A DNA stretch of 64,000 nucleotides from Spirogloea muscicola (GCA_009602725.1 WELB01000013.1:271074-335073); one strand, 5' to 3'. Numbered from the stretch's first letter, positions 10,501 to 27,989 are shown. The notes: a model not told the origin generated them from the sequence alone. Translations and numbers: made by a program.

Positions 10501-13349
10501 GCGACGATGCCATCTCCCGTGGCAAGTACTCGTCAGGAGAAGACGACCCTATTACCTGGGAGATACCTTGGCAGGAGCTGACTGTTCTGGAGCGAGTCGG
10601 TCAGGGTGAGCAGCCCTGTCTTGCAACTTCAATGTCCACCCCATGCAAGAATATCAATTGTGTAGACGCAGAAACACAGTCTGCCTTGGCCATCACATAC
10701 TTAAACCCTGTGAACGACAACCATTGGGCAGCAGATATAGTGCCTGCATGTGACTTGCAAGCCATGACTGTGCAGGTTCAACCGCTACTGTGTACCACGG
10801 CCTCTGGCGGGGCTCAGTACGTGTGCTGGCCCCACATGCTTGAATCCTGAACCTAAGCAGGAGTGAAGAGGGTCCAGGCAGAGCCAGGGTTTAAGGCTCT
10901 CAGTCTATGCTTTAGGGTTGGGAAAGGATTAAAAGGTTGCACTACATAGTGTTGCAATGGCGTTACCTAGCATGAGCGCCAAGAGCATTTGGCTGGATGC
11001 TTGGCACAAGAGGGTGCTTAACATTGTCATCATTTCAGTCAGACAATGGATTGCTAAGTATTGATTGAGCCCCATTGCCTGACAGGACGTGGCCGTTAAG
11101 GTTTTTACAGAGCAGGAGTACAGCCCCCTGATGCTCGCCGAAATCAAAGACGAGGTATCCTGAATTGCATGTATTTAGGGTGTGCAATGCCGCTCTTTCT
11201 CAAGCAGGCTTAGCATAGGTAGATACTATTTGACACCTAAGTGCTCAAGCTGCTGCATGATATTGTGACCTTGACGTGCCTTCGACCGCCACCATACTGA
11301 TTGCAGCCTTGGAGTTGGCATGTACCTCTGTGCAATGTCAGACTACGATGATGAGGCGGCTGAGGCATCCGAATGTTCTTCTTTTCATGGGCGCAACAAC
11401 AACAGAAGATCACCTCTCCATGGTGACCGAGTTCCTGCCAAGGTAAGACCTTTTATCCACAAGTATTTAGGAGTATGACAAACATGGACTTGTATTATGC
11501 TCTGACCGGTGCCTTGTGCAATGTCTGACGAAGCAGCTGCTGATTGCGGCAGGGGGAGCCTATACCGCCTGCTACATCGGAAGAAGGACAGCATCACTTG
11601 GCCTAGATGCTTGAGGATGGCACTAGACACAGTACGTCTCTCTGCAAGCGATTACAGCAGTTGGAAAAACTAACACCTAAACCTGGGACTTTTAAGAGTC
11701 ACGTGTCCACCACTGTAACGACATTGACGACCGCATCCATGTAAATCTCAGTCTTGGTGTGGGGCAACCTCAGAGCTTCTTAGAGGAGCTGAACGATAAG
11801 CACAGCCTGGACTGCATCTCTTTTATGGAGTATATGGTCTGCTGTGAGCAGGCGAGGGGCATGGAGTACCTGCACCGCAGCAATCCTCCAATTGTACATC
11901 GCGACTTGAAGTCATCCAACCTTCTTGTGGATAAGAACTGGACTGTCAAGGTACGTGAAACCCTTTGACTTCAGGTAAGGCAGGCATCAGTGCTTTACGA
12001 TTAGTCAATGAAACCGAGTGATATCTGGCCCCTACTTACTTAATATGGTTTCTGAATATAACAACCCCTATTACCCCTATCCGACTTGGAGCTTCACAGC
12101 AAGAATTTGAGAATATGAATTGGACCTCCGTATGCTGAGAGCTTAGGTCGCAGCAGCCAATTTTTGAAAGTGCAGTACCTCAATCTGCTTTTGGTCATGT
12201 CTCACAGGTGGGCGACTTTGGCATTTCGAGATTGAAACATGCCACATTCTTGACTGCCCGGTCTGGAAAGGGCACGGTGAGGTCACTGCTCATTGGCTGG
12301 TACTTTATCTGATTTGATTCACATGTCTAAGAATTATGTTTAGGGTTAAGGGTTTCTTTTCAATCTCAAGCATCAGATACATGCGCATTTGAAGCACGTC
12401 CTGTATACCATGGTTGTGTGTTGCTTATGTGGCCTGTTGTGGAGAAGCCTGCTTACACGATATGATATTTAATTTTCTCTGCAGCCCCAATGGATGGCTC
12501 CTGAAGTTCTTCGAAATGACCCATCCGATGAAACGTAATGTGCACACATGCATGCTTGTGCCGCCCTGTATCCTTCATTGAGTAGCTGCTGTGTCAAGTA
12601 CCTTGGTTTAATAAGGTAGTGCCGCTAATATTTCAAGTACTTTGATTGTGGTTCTAAGTTGTCTTACACTTCATGATGTGCAGGTCAGATGTGTACAGTT
12701 TCGGAGTCATACTGTGGGAGCTTGCAACAAAGCAGGTGCCCTGGGAGGGGCTCAATTCCATGCAGGTGCATTCTTGTCTGGTCAGACTTGCAGTCCTTGT
12801 CCATCCTCCAATTACTTGGGTTGTGTCAAAGAAGTGGTTTGAATGTGGCAATGACTATACAACTTCCTTGTATTCGAATGGTATCGCTGACCTTGACTGT
12901 GCCATTGCAGGTTGTGGGAGCTGTTGGTTTCATGGAGCGTGCCCTTCCCATCCCGTCTGACATGGAGCCCAACATAGCAACACTCATAGAGCGCTGCTGC
13001 AAGAGGTGCTTCCCTAGCCTCGGATTGGTTGAGCTTAGTATACGGTGCGTGTATGGCTGGTGCTTGATATTAAACTCCCTTGCTGGTAAAAGTCTCCGAT
13101 TGCTTTTAACAAGCTTGCTTGTCAAAACTCTTTGTACGCCGCCAACACCGCTGCACGGGCAGTCCTTCAATACTGCGGTTGTTCAACCAGTCAACCACCT
13201 TTTGGCATTTGAAGGTTGTTGATTGTGATTTGACTCCGTGCTGCAGAGATCCCAAGAAGAGACCACCATTTCAGGAGATCAGTGCTATTCTGAAGGGTTT
13301 GCAGCTCCCTCTTACATCAAAATCCGACAAGTTACATGCGGACCATTGA
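7519..13349 (+). CDS. PAS-domain Raf-like protein kinase (plant MAPKKK, RAF10/11 type)
   Basis: A cytosolic Ser/Thr kinase of the plant B2 Raf-like group. Exons: 7519-7605, 8431-8780, 8991-9260, 9452-9544, 9713-10605, 10776-10816, 11086-11154, 11342-11442, 11553-11631, 11852-11950, 12208-12276, 12485-12534, 12684-12765, 12911-13005, 13247-13349. Together they give 2481 bases in one frame (826 residues). An N-terminal coiled stretch is followed by a PAS domain ([13 protein letters not shown], then [14 protein letters not shown]) and a long Ser/Gly-rich linker. The kinase domain has [18 protein letters not shown] (ATP lysine), [33 protein letters not shown] and [15 protein letters not shown]. 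The third loop glycine is replaced by alanine. Its RAF10/11 relatives in Arabidopsis act in abscisic-acid and stress signalling. ATG at 7519 was chosen; 7525 is also possible. Confidence 0.93.
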
Positions 13350-14062
13350 CTATTGAGTACTGCGCGCCTCCATGTCCTGCAGTGGCACAGAGATACTTGT
13401 TTGCCAGGCGGTAGCAGCAGTGCCTCATTGCTGCTCTCGTTGGGCTCGCCGTCAACCACCTCCTTTGCTTTATCGGAGCACTGCCTGTGCTTCGACATTT
13501 ATTTGTTGATGGTGTCGTGTCTCACCAGACCCACCTCCCCTCTCCCTCGCAAGAACGCCCCACAAGAGTCATCCACCCCCGTGTCATGCTTGTTAATCTC
13601 ACAATCTATGAGGCCCTTACACTGGCCTCCTTGCCTTTGAGTATCTTAAGCACAAGTAATTTGTAAAACGTTAATATTAACGCACAAGAATGTCGTGGGA
13701 CCTTTCAAGGCTTGCCTGACCGCTTTGGATACTTGCCTACCTGCTTCTAATGACATGTGAAAGCGATGTGAGCTGCCAACTGGCCTGTTTGTTGCTTGTA
13801 TTCTCTGTTATGAAGTCAGGAATGGTCAGGAAAAGTATTGCACTTCAACTATCACCTTTACTCTTTCTTTTCCTCTTTGGTGTGGCCTTACATGGCCAAC
13901 ACCCTGCATGAGGTCTTTTCACCTGGCATGTAGCAGTAGTATACAGTATAAATACTGTGAAGCAAAGTCGTAAAGACCCAGTACTGGTAGTTGCTTCCAT
14001 GTCATGTACATCATTGAGATAATTTACTGCTGTGTTGCTCTGCTGCGCAGCATGGGCAACAA
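13350..14062. other. Tail-to-tail intergenic region between Raf and Elongin A
   Basis: The region holds the 3' flanks of two convergent genes. I see no open frame with a recognisable product, no tRNA and no interspersed repeat. Confidence 0.5.
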
Positions 14063-16404
14063 TCAGAGTAGGCCTTTATTACGGAGACCATGTAAGGCTG
14101 CCTGCCAAGTGTGTTCTTGACCCTGACCTCGACCTCGGGCTGTGGTGGCACTGGGCTTGAGTAGCAGAGACCTACAGTTCACATTGCGCCCCGCCAGGGT
14201 CACATCCATTGCCTTACTTGCTTCCTGCGCCCCACTGGCAGCAGCCGCCCGCCTTCTTGCAGCCATCGCAGGGTCTTCAGAGGCTGTTTGGTGGATCGGT
14301 CTGTCATGTGTCGCGGGCTTTGCAGCAGAAGCAGGCCGTGGCCTCTCAGGTGGGACTGCGCGAAAGCTCTGAGGAGGTGCTTGGAGCCTTGTCTTGGCTA
14401 TTGCTGCCGCCTGTAAACTTGCCTTCACCTTGGCTTCCAGGCTGAGGAGATCCAAACAACAACCAATATTAGCTGTGATGGTACACCAGACTACGCCAAG
14501 ACACATTCTCTTTGGTAGTGCTGGGTCCTGGGTTAGGTGCGTATTTGCGCAAAGCTACCCGACTCCTGCTGCATGTCTGACTTATCATGACAGGTCCTTG
14601 CAGCTGAAGGTATACTTGCCGTCATGCAACCGGTAAACAGCCAAGGACGTTGCCGAAGCAGTCACAAAGAAACCACTCAAACACACCTCGTGAGATGCAC
14701 GGCATTGACATCTGATAGAGCCAAAGAAGCCAAAAAGCCCTTAATATGCAACAACATATATATTGTCCTACCTCTGGGCATACTCTTGCCGAGCTTTCTT
14801 CATGAGGCGGCCGCCACCCCCCTGCCCACCTGGAGGTCCACAGGCAATAAATAGCCCAAGATAATAGAGAAAGTTACCTCGGCCAAGCAGTCTTCATGCT
14901 GTACTCGTCGGTGCATATGGTCGACTCTCGACTTTTGAAATCTCAGGCTAACATCTTGGTGTACCTAGCTGCGCGCCAATGAAGGTGGTGAGACATGAGG
15001 GCAGCACCTACCGCAAGCCGAGCGTGCCTGGACACCAACTGCGGCTGGCCGCTTCCGAGTGCCGGGAGGTTTGAGCGTGCACAGCTGAATGCGCCGGCTC
15101 TGCTTGTCTGCAGGATGAACAATGGCAACATCAGTAAAACGAGATCGAAGAACAGTAACACGATATCAGCCTCCACTTGTGAAGGTGGTGTTGTGAAGGT
15201 GTGTCGGGACCAGAGTTGTGTATAGGTTCCGCACCCAATGGGCATCACAGTCCTTCTCTCTATGGCGATATTGCACATTGCAATTGCACGCTGCCGTCTC
15301 TGTGCTGGGCGTGCGGCAGAATTGCTCAAACACCAGAAGGCAGCTTTACAGGTAGCAGACAAGTGGGCTCGAATGCCAGCTACCGGATACAGGGCAATGT
15401 CGGGCATGAGTTGCTTACGATTTTCGGCCTCTAGATAGAGCTCCCGCAGGCGACTTGCGCACTGCCGCTGCGACTCCTCCTGCTCCTTAATCTTGGCCTG
15501 TGGCACGTGCGTCCGACATACACCGCCACAGAGTGCGCAGCTTTTGAATCAAACGACGCGTAAAAGGAGTTCATCATAACACGGACCATGGCAGCGCGAG
15601 CCCACAGCGGCGGTCATGTGGGTCTGCAGGCTCACGTTGTGAAGAGTGCGCCAGCGGAAGAAGACGCTGCGCCGCTGCATCCGCTCGGCGACGCGCTGAG
15701 CGGCGTCGGCGCCGAAGCGCCGCCGGTAGCAGTGCCGCCACAGCTCGTTGGTCACCGGGCTCAGGTCCCGACCCTGCCCAGCAAAGGCCATTGGCAACAT
15801 TAATCAATGAAATTACGTCTGAACGAGGTTCTCAATGAGAAGGTGTCTCTATTTCCCAGTCACCACGCCAAGAGCGAGCAGCGCCGCTGGAAGCTCAGAC
15901 GCCGACTTGCTGCCACTATCTAACTGGCGTGCAAATGCTAGCCGATCGGTTATCCCCAATTGGAGGCAAACCAGTTGATGGGGGTTGGCTTCTGCCGGCG
16001 ATACCACAGCCGCCGGGGCTCTGGGCGCCGCTCGGCGAGGCCTGCCTGCGACCGGCAACGAGGCACTGCCAGCCGCCACAACCGGGGCAGCGGTACCCGA
16101 GACCCTCAAACACCAAACCCGAAACCCCAAACCCTAAGCCGACGACCTAGGTTCGAATCTTGTCACCTCGATGTCCTGCTATTCTTTTGGACTATCTCTC
16201 CAAAATGGGGCCGGGAGAGCGAGAGCGCACGACGGTGGCGTCCTCGATGGCGGCGAGCTGGTCGGCGGTGCAGTGCACGAGGATGGCGGCCAGCAGCGTG
16301 GCGTCGGTGTCGCCCACGTCGCCGATGGCGTCCAGGTTGTCGATCAGCGCCCGCTTGCACAGCTCCTGCAGCGTGAGCGGCCCGCCGCCGGGGGGGGCCG
16401 CCAT
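14063..16404 (-). CDS. ELOA: Elongin A-like RNA polymerase II elongation factor
   Basis: This is the transcription factor SIII subunit A, which with Elongin B/C stimulates Pol II elongation and can serve as an E3 ligase adaptor. Exons on the minus strand: 16404-16231, 15773-15636, 15497-15419, 15107-15012, 14829-14772, 14441-14063. They sum to 924 bases (307 residues). The N-terminus has the family signature: LQELCKRALIDNLDAIGDVG, then LLAAILVHCTADQLAAIE. After the first intron comes GRDLSPVTNELWRHCY, then FRWRTLHN and AKIKEQEESQRQCASRLREL, and KQSRRIQLCTLKPPG. The C-terminus is Ala/Pro-rich and ends at 14063. The first block contains a BC-box-like LxxLCxxxL stretch. It is short compared with the animal protein (about 770 residues) because it lacks the TFIIS-like N-terminus, as plant versions also do. 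The start ATG lies in a GC-rich exon. Confidence 0.88.
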
Positions 16405-16450
16405 CGACGCCGCAGCGGGGCGCAGCCCTAAACCCTAAACCCTAAAAATT
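16106..16450. repeat. Telomere-like CCCTAAA stretches around Elongin A exon 1
   Basis: Two short arrays flank the first exon. One at 16106-16140 in intron 1 is degenerate (CCGAAACCCCAAACCCTAAG). One at about 16426-16450, just upstream of the start codon, has three nearly perfect CCCTAAA units, with a further CCCTAGG at 16462. CCCTAAA is the complement of the plant-type telomere unit TTTAGGG. They may be interstitial telomeric repeats or promoter telo-boxes. Confidence 0.7.
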
Positions 16451-17394
16451 AGGCCATAAAACCCTAGGTTCTTGGTTGGCGGCCCCCGCAGCGCGCGCCG
16501 CGACGGCTCCCGCTCAGCGCTGCGGGGGCGGGGCCAGCGCAGCCTCNACTGGCGGCGGCACTGGCGGCGGCGGCGGAGGCGGCGGCGGCGGCGGCGGCGT
16601 GGCGCAAATCCCCGGGCTCGGAAGCCCGTACCCTAGCTCTAAGCGACCATGTGACCTCGCTGCCGAGGTTCCAGGACGAGGCGGTGGCTACGGCAGGGCC
16701 GAGCTCCCAGGATACTTAATGTATTCCTGTTATTTGTAATAAACGAAGGCCGAAGTGGCCAGAGAATAAAGGCAAGCACATCTGATGACGTGCATTACCC
16801 ACTACAAATGGACCCGCTCAGTACTCACGGGTTAACACATTAAGGTCGCTAACCGCTGCCTGAAAACTGGTTGGCAAACCCCAAGCCCTCAGGGGTCAAC
16901 GCCGAATTAAAGCCCCAGCTGCGGCTGTGCTCACTGCCGCCATGCGGAGGTGCCGCTCTATCGGGCGCCAGCGCTTGCGGCAAGCCTTGACCCCCACCTT
17001 TGTGCCAGCAGTGCAGCAACTGTCAAAACTGTGAACGGCCAATGTGTGTGCCTACAGCTGGCGTGGTGGGCCCCAACACCATTGTCTCCAAGCCCTCCCT
17101 AACCTCCACCGCCTTATTCAAAACAATGGTGGCAGGCTGCCCTGCCCTACAGCGACCTCGCATCCGTGGCAATGGACACGCTACTCATCAACCTGGCAAG
17201 CAACATCGAGCATCAATCGCAAGGCAGCCCCTCAGGCTGGCAGCAGCAGCTGTGAAGCTACAGATGGCCGCCAAAGGAGGCCGATGGCACAATCCCCGGC
17301 AGCCTCCTCCTTGCGTCCCTCTCCATGCCAGATTCTGGAGAAGCTCCACGCCCTTGGAGGAGCTCCACGCCATGGCTGGACCCCGTTGCTCAAC
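16451..17394. other. GC-rich island with a single N, then unassigned sequence
   Basis: 16480-16720 is a GGC-rich island containing an isolated N at 16547, probably a contig join or unresolved base. Open frames cross it but consist of Gly/Ala runs and resemble no family. From 16740 to 17394, downstream of the helicase stop, several overlapping frames exist on both strands. The longest plus frame (17000-17608) runs over the helicase last exon antisense and is not supported as a gene. Confidence 0.45.
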
Positions 17395-22603
<5,209 letters not shown>

Positions 22604-22613
22604 GGCACAGCCG

Positions 22614-22852
22614 GATCCGCCGCCTGCGCCGGCGCCCCGCCCGCCGTCTACCCCGTCTTCGTGCTGGACCCCTGGTTCCTCCGGCCCGACCCCGCCGCGC
22701 CGTCGCCCGGCTCCTCGCGCGTCGGCGTCAACCGCATCGGCTTCCTGCTCGAGAGCCTGGCCGACCTGGACGCCAGCCTCGCCGCGCGCGGCTCCCGCCT
22801 CCTCCTCCTCCACGGCGACCCCACCAAGGTCCTCCCGGACCTCTTCCAGAAG
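22614..22852 (+). pseudogene. Lone photolyase/cryptochrome exon (partial gene)
   Basis: The frame encodes the second half of the N-terminal photolyase domain: AVYPVFVLDPWFLRPD, then VGVNRIGFLLESLADLDASL and RGSRLLLLHGDPTKVLPDLF, followed by a GT donor at 22853. This matches the (6-4) photolyase / animal-type cryptochrome branch. The expected start (a segment like HWFRKGLRLHDNP) is absent upstream. No following exon of the FAD-binding domain is found downstream, where an isolated N occurs at 22906 and the next gene is a phosphatase. It is either a truncated gene or the effect of a wrong contig join at the N. The label pseudogene is provisional. Confidence 0.7.
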
Positions 22853-24009
22853 GTCAGTGCCCCTCTCTCTCTCCACTGCATCTTTTCATCAATTTTACCT
22901 CCTTTNGCCGCGCGCCGCAAGCGGCGGCGGCGGCGGCGGCAGAGGCGGCGCGGCGGCGGCCGCAAGTGCCGGCATTAGAGACGGCAGAGACGGCAGAGCT
23001 ACGATTGAAGGGGCCCGGGGGAGCAGTGGCAGCGCCGGCAGCCTGCGCCAGCTGACTCGGGCCGCCCCCGTTCCCCGCTGGCCGCGGCGCCTGTCCGCCA
23101 CCGGCGCCGCCTTTCCGGGGAGCCCGGCGGGCCTGGCGGTGGCCTCGGCGGAGCTCGTAACTCTGGCGCTGGCCCAACAATGGCAGGCCTGCAGCTCTGG
23201 CGGCTCGCAGCCAGCGTCGGGTGGGCGTGAGCCCCAGTGGCAGAAGCTCCAGCTCGCTCAGCCCCGCAGATGGCTTGCCGCTGCCCGCCTCCGGCTCTCA
23301 GCGCTCCTCGGCCCGCCTGGACCCGGATTGCCAATCCCCGCGACCTGCCAGGAGGCGGCCGATCGTGGCGAGGAGGGCTGTCCGCACCTCCGCATGTGGC
23401 CTTGACGACCCGGCGTGCGGTGCGTGCAGTCAGGAGCCCTGCATCACCGCTACTGCAGCAGGCGTCGTCGTAGCATGCTAGAAAGTAGCATGCAAGCCCA
23501 CTGCGTCTGCACCACATTAGCATTTCATTATTTTGCCTGGCTCACTGGTACTAGCACGTTCCAAGAAAAGTATATTGTTATGCTTGTCAGGACTTGTTGC
23601 TAGACGGCCGAGCCCTACAGGCAGGTCGCTTGAATCACAGATCAATATACTACCGGTTCATTTGCAATGCAGCGCCATGTTGCTGGAGCTCCCCTCCCAC
23701 CGGTTGACAGCACGCAACTGCCGGGTGTTTGCAGTGGCTTTGCCGTGACCTCAGGACAACTCGCAGGTACATCAGTGACCACTGCTTGTACTCAGGTGCA
23801 TATGATCGTCCCTTACTTTTTGCAAACATGTCTCCTGGTGACAGTACTTGCTTAAGATTGGCACAGGAGCAGGCGACTTGAGTATGTACGCTGGACAGGC
23901 TGTACAGACCGTTGCAAGTGACACAGCAGTCTATGTGTCGCTTGTCTTAATATATATGAAGATTGACCTGCTTAATTGAGTCAACTATGTGCTGTCCTTG
24001 TCTTCGTAG
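22853..24009. other. GC-rich island and upstream region of the SAL1-type gene
   Basis: 22907-23400 is GC-rich with GGC runs right after the isolated N at 22906. It may contain the first, transit-peptide-coding exon of the downstream phosphatase, but I could not fix a start or donor. From 23400 to 24009 the sequence looks like intron or spacer. Confidence 0.4.
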
Positions 24010-26276
24010 GCTCTGCATTAGGAGGCAGTCAACCCCTAAGTCCTGTCAACTTCAATCCCCTTCTTGGACCCAAGTTGGGGCCTAGATTGAACTCGCCACC
24101 GGAGCAACAACATCGAGCAGAAGTGGTGCTAGAGGCGGAGAACGTGGACGAGCCAAAGAAGACTGCCCCAGAAAGACCGCAACTGTTTGAACATGAGCTG
24201 AAGGTGGCCTCCCAGGCTGTTCAGCTGGCTTGTCAACTTAGTATAAGTGTACAGGAGAAGCTGCTGAGTAAGAAGGAGAAAGCTGACACAAAGAAGGACA
24301 AGTCACTCGTGACTGTAGCAGGTACGTCGTGGTGCTTTCAGTGCTTCCTGTGGAAGTGTCCTTCATGTTCACCAAGAATGGTTAGATTTCGAAGCCGCAT
24401 ATAGCTGAGACACCTGATTGCTAAAGTCTTGCTTTAGTCCTTGATAAGTCTCGCCAATTAGTTCAGATCTTTGCCTTCTCTTGTCCTCTTGCATTGTTTC
24501 ACAGTCGTGCCCAGTTGTGTCACTATTTCTTCACATTTCAGCACAGGCAGCCTAGATTTTGTACCTCGGTGCAACTCAGATTAACATCCTACACAGGAAG
24601 TGCTGTCCATACTCCTCAGTCAGGAGTGACATTCTCATTTACTGCGCCTGTGTAAGATACTGTTCTTCTCTGCTGTGCCCACCAGACTGGGGAGTTCAGG
24701 CTGTGGTTGCTTGGTTGCTCAGTCAGTACTTCCCTGGCGGGGATTTTTCAATGGTTGCCGAGGAAGACACTGAAGCTCTGAAGGGCCGGCAAGGAGTCGA
24801 GAACCTCCAACGAGTGGTCATAGCTGTCAATGAATGCTTAGCTGGTGCTTCTAAGTTTGGCTTACAGCCACCACTGCAACCCCTGGGGACAGTGGACGTT
24901 CTGAAAGTGCGTGCGCTGCCATACTCTGTCTCTGAACGACTCCTCGATGGTGGGCAAGCAGCTGGTCAAGCAGCTGCTCCTTAGCTACTGAATGTGATGA
25001 TAGTCCATGTCATAGGCATGAAAATTGTGACATAAGCTTTAAGATTTGTTTACCTTCCCAATTTAGTAGCATGTTATACTCGATTTCTGGGTGATTGACC
25101 AGCTCATTCTCCACTTTTACATACAGGCAATCAACAGGGGTACGTCAAGGGGAGGGCCTACCGGCAGGCACTGGATCTTGGACCCTGTCGATGGCACGTT
25201 AGGATTCACAAGAGGTGACCAGTATGCAATTGCGCTTGCAATGATGGAGGATGGAGAAGTGGTGCTGGGGGCACTGGGTTGCCCAAACTTGCCCATGCGG
25301 GCTGCATGGCTCCGATATCCCCACCGATACTTCCGCCTGACAGCAGCCTTTTTCCCACCAAAGCCAGGCAGTTGGTACATGGGTTGTGTTATGATGGTGA
25401 GCCCTGATTATGTGCAGGATACCACCTCCTTGACCACTCACACGTGCATTTGATTCTGTTGTCCTGCAAGTCTTGAGACAGCAGATAAGTATGAAGGCAA
25501 GGTGTGATGCCAGAGTGTCCAGTCCCTGCCCTGCTTGTCTGTCTTCTTGTCCAGCTTTCACAAGCTTTTTGAATGGAGTGCTGTTACCTGGTGCAGGCTC
25601 GACAAGGAGGTGGCACGTGGATGGAGCCTCTGGTTTGCCACGGCCACATGGGTGTCAAGGCAAGGCAAGTACGAGTATCTTCAGAAGAGGACCCTGCAGC
25701 AGCTACATTCTGCGAACCCGTGGAGAAAGCGAACAGCAGCCAGAGCTTCACTGCAGGGCTTGCTGACAGTCTTGGCCTGAGGTAGGAGGACGTGACCAGG
25801 ATGTCATGCGGCTTGTGGTGTGTCTTGTTGTCATTGCAATACTGCTATTGAAGTGTCCTAAAAAATTCTAATTTTGTAACATTCTTGGTCGTTCTTGGAC
25901 ATTGGCTCTTTAAACGACCGAAAACAGCTGACGCTCCACTGACGACCACCCCTCTTGCGCTGTGGTTTACAGGAACTTGCCCTTGCGGGTGTATAGCATG
26001 GCCAAGTATGCTGCAATTGCAAGAGGCGACGCGGAGATCTTCATGAAGTTTGCCAGAGCTGGTTACAAGGAGAAGATTTGGGACCATGCAGCAGGGGTGC
26101 TGATTGTGCAAGAGGCTGGGGGAATTGTGACGGATGCAGGGGGCCGGCACTTGGATTTCTCAGAGGGGCGCTACCTTGATCGTCTGGACCGTGGCATCAT
26201 TGCTTGCGGCTCCATGAAGCTGCATGCATCCCTCACCTCGGCTGTGGAAGCTAGCTGGGATTCATCTCGGCTTTGA
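24010..26276 (+). CDS. SAL1: 3'(2'),5'-bisphosphate nucleotidase, SAL1/HAL2 type (5' end not found)
   Basis: A magnesium-dependent phosphatase that removes the 3' phosphate from PAP/PAPS-type nucleotides. In plants SAL1 acts in plastids and mitochondria and controls PAP, a stress retrograde signal. Exons seen: 24010-24321, 24686-24906, 25127-25396, 25597-25781, 25973-26276; they join in frame to a TGA. Motifs: [26 protein letters not shown] (metal-binding Glu pair), [20 protein letters not shown] (the DPxDGT metal site), [16 protein letters not shown] and [17 protein letters not shown] (the WDxxAG site). The first visible exon has a Pro/Glu-rich lead before [16 protein letters not shown]. An upstream exon with the start codon and organelle signal must exist but is not resolved. 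Confidence 0.93.
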
Positions 26277-27504
26277 TTGCTACTACACCTGACCTTTTTG
26301 AATTGCATGGGAAGGACAGCAATGCCGGCTCGTCCAACATGAGCTTGCCGTGCCAGCTCACCTGCCTACAAAGTAGAGCAGCAGCTGCCACTACCACGCC
26401 ATGACTGCCATTCATGAGTAAACACAATCAAGTAGATTCTGGCCCGCCAAGTGAACATGCTCGTTTGTTCTCCCAATGGCATCTCTTGCCTTCGCGGGTG
26501 GTTCGTAAGTGCAGCTCTGCCCATTTGCTTACTGAGCCTCCATGCCACAACTGTATCTAGAGTGAGCGGCTTCACGTCGCCAAGATGTGTACTTACCTGA
26601 GTTGATCTCAAGGTTGGGGTCTCTGCCTCTCGCATACCAGGGCCGCTCAAGACCCCAGTGCTACTTCCCCGTTGGACCCTTGGACCCACTTGACCCCTTA
26701 GTCAAAGTCTTTCAGCTGGCCTATCACAGCCACCGCCTCCCTTCAGAAGGAAAAGACGCGCAGAAGAACCCTGTCCGGCATAACCTGGCAGTTGCCTTGT
26801 GTCTTTTGGCCGGTCGTGCCCTGCTGCCGCCTCAGGCTGAAGGTGGGGCGCCTAGAGTGGGCTGCCAGCTTTCCCGACTTGAGGCTGACGAAGGGTTACT
26901 GAGCAGGCACCCGTGGTGGTTCTATGCTTTCCGACTCCATCTGACATTGTTAATCATGTGGGCTCGTGGGCTGGCTTTGCAACGCCTCGCCCCCTTCAGA
27001 GAGAAGGCGCGCGGTGCGCATGTATTGAAAGGGAGGCCAATACATTGTTCGGGTAAACACTAGTGTTACATAGAAGCCCTATGCTAAGGTGGCTAAGATA
27101 ACAGTGTGACGTTTGTTTAGGAAGATGGTAAGCCTTTTCTCGTTGACGAGTCGCTTCTTCTTTCTGCTTCTGCGGCTTCTACAGATGAGATGGCGTGAAA
27201 AAATCAATTGCTCGCCCACAGGGAAGGCACGCGGCGCGCATGAAATTGACAGGGAGGCCAATAGAGAAGTGGGGTTGAAACGGATAAGCCGGGTAGACAG
27301 TAGACGGCGCCACTGACCAACATTCCAATTGGGCGGCTCCGCAGATGGCGGGGGGGGAAGCGGGCATGCGCGCTCGCGCCGCCACCCGCGGCACGCGCAG
27401 CAAGACCGGCGGCAGCGGCTGGGCGGGGGCTGCACCGCGTTGTTGGGAGCACCTGCGAGGGATACCCCACCAGCGTTGCCCCGACTAGGGCCCTTCTCTC
27501 CTCC
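26277..27504. repeat. Repeat-rich spacer with R3 heads and decayed LINE pieces
   Basis: No gene is supported. A decayed LINE-tail-like piece lies around 26790-26880 (GGCCGGTCGTGCCCTGC, compare the LINE copy B region 3940-3970). R3 heads occur at 27003-27060 (GGCGCGCGGTGCGCATG, then GGAGGCCAATAC) and 27225-27275. The 158-codon open frame at 26587-27063 runs through these repeats and is not a gene. Confidence 0.45.
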
Positions 27505-27985
27505 GGCTTTCGTCAGGGGATAGTTTTCCGGCAGCTAGTCTGTCGGATTTGAGGCTCCTCAATCGTACATACTGAGTGGTCCATCCTCCCCCGTTCTGAC
27601 ATAGCATCTTCAGGCCCCTTTGTGGCTGCTTAGCGCTTTTTAGGCCCCTCCATCATTTGGCCCCTTCCAACCTTTGTCATTCTTTTTCGGGCTGGCTTTT
27701 CACAGCCCTTGCCCCCATTGGGAGTGCCACTTCTTCTCTCACTGGAACGGCGGCGGGTACCCACGGCCAAGCTGAGCGGACGGGCGGGCCAGACGGTGGC
27801 GCCGTCTGGGCCGCTTCTGGGCGAGACGACGCCTAGAAGCAAGCTGGCCTTTCACTGCCAGTGTCTTTCACTGGAAGAGCTGTTTCCCATGAGACTGGAA
27901 CGGCAGCTGGAGAGCTTCCCAACGAGGAGGAAGTAACGAGGAGAGAAAGGCGCGCGGGGCGCATGAAATGAAAAGGAAAAAAAAA
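27505..27985 (+). mobile_element. LINE 3' end, copy C, followed by an R3 head
   Basis: The plus strand repeats the last codons and the 3' UTR of the LINE: CAGCTAGTCTGTCGGAT, then GGTCCATCCTCCCCCGTTCT, then the hairpin GGCTGGCTTTTCACAGCC at 27693-27710, ending with CATTGGGAGTGCCACTTCTT. The coding part is degenerate. An R3 head (GGCGCGCGGGGCGCATG) follows at 27948 and then a run of A bases directly before the next R1 copy. Confidence 0.6.
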
Positions 27986-27989
27986 AAAA

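Noticed and set aside
16144-16175. GGTTCGAATC, a perfect tRNA B-box-like motif
   Set aside because: The flanking bases do not form a T-arm stem, and no acceptor or anticodon arms can be drawn upstream. It is most likely chance in an Elongin A intron.
26587-27063. 158-codon plus-strand open frame
   Set aside because: It runs through decayed LINE and R3 repeats and has no family signature.
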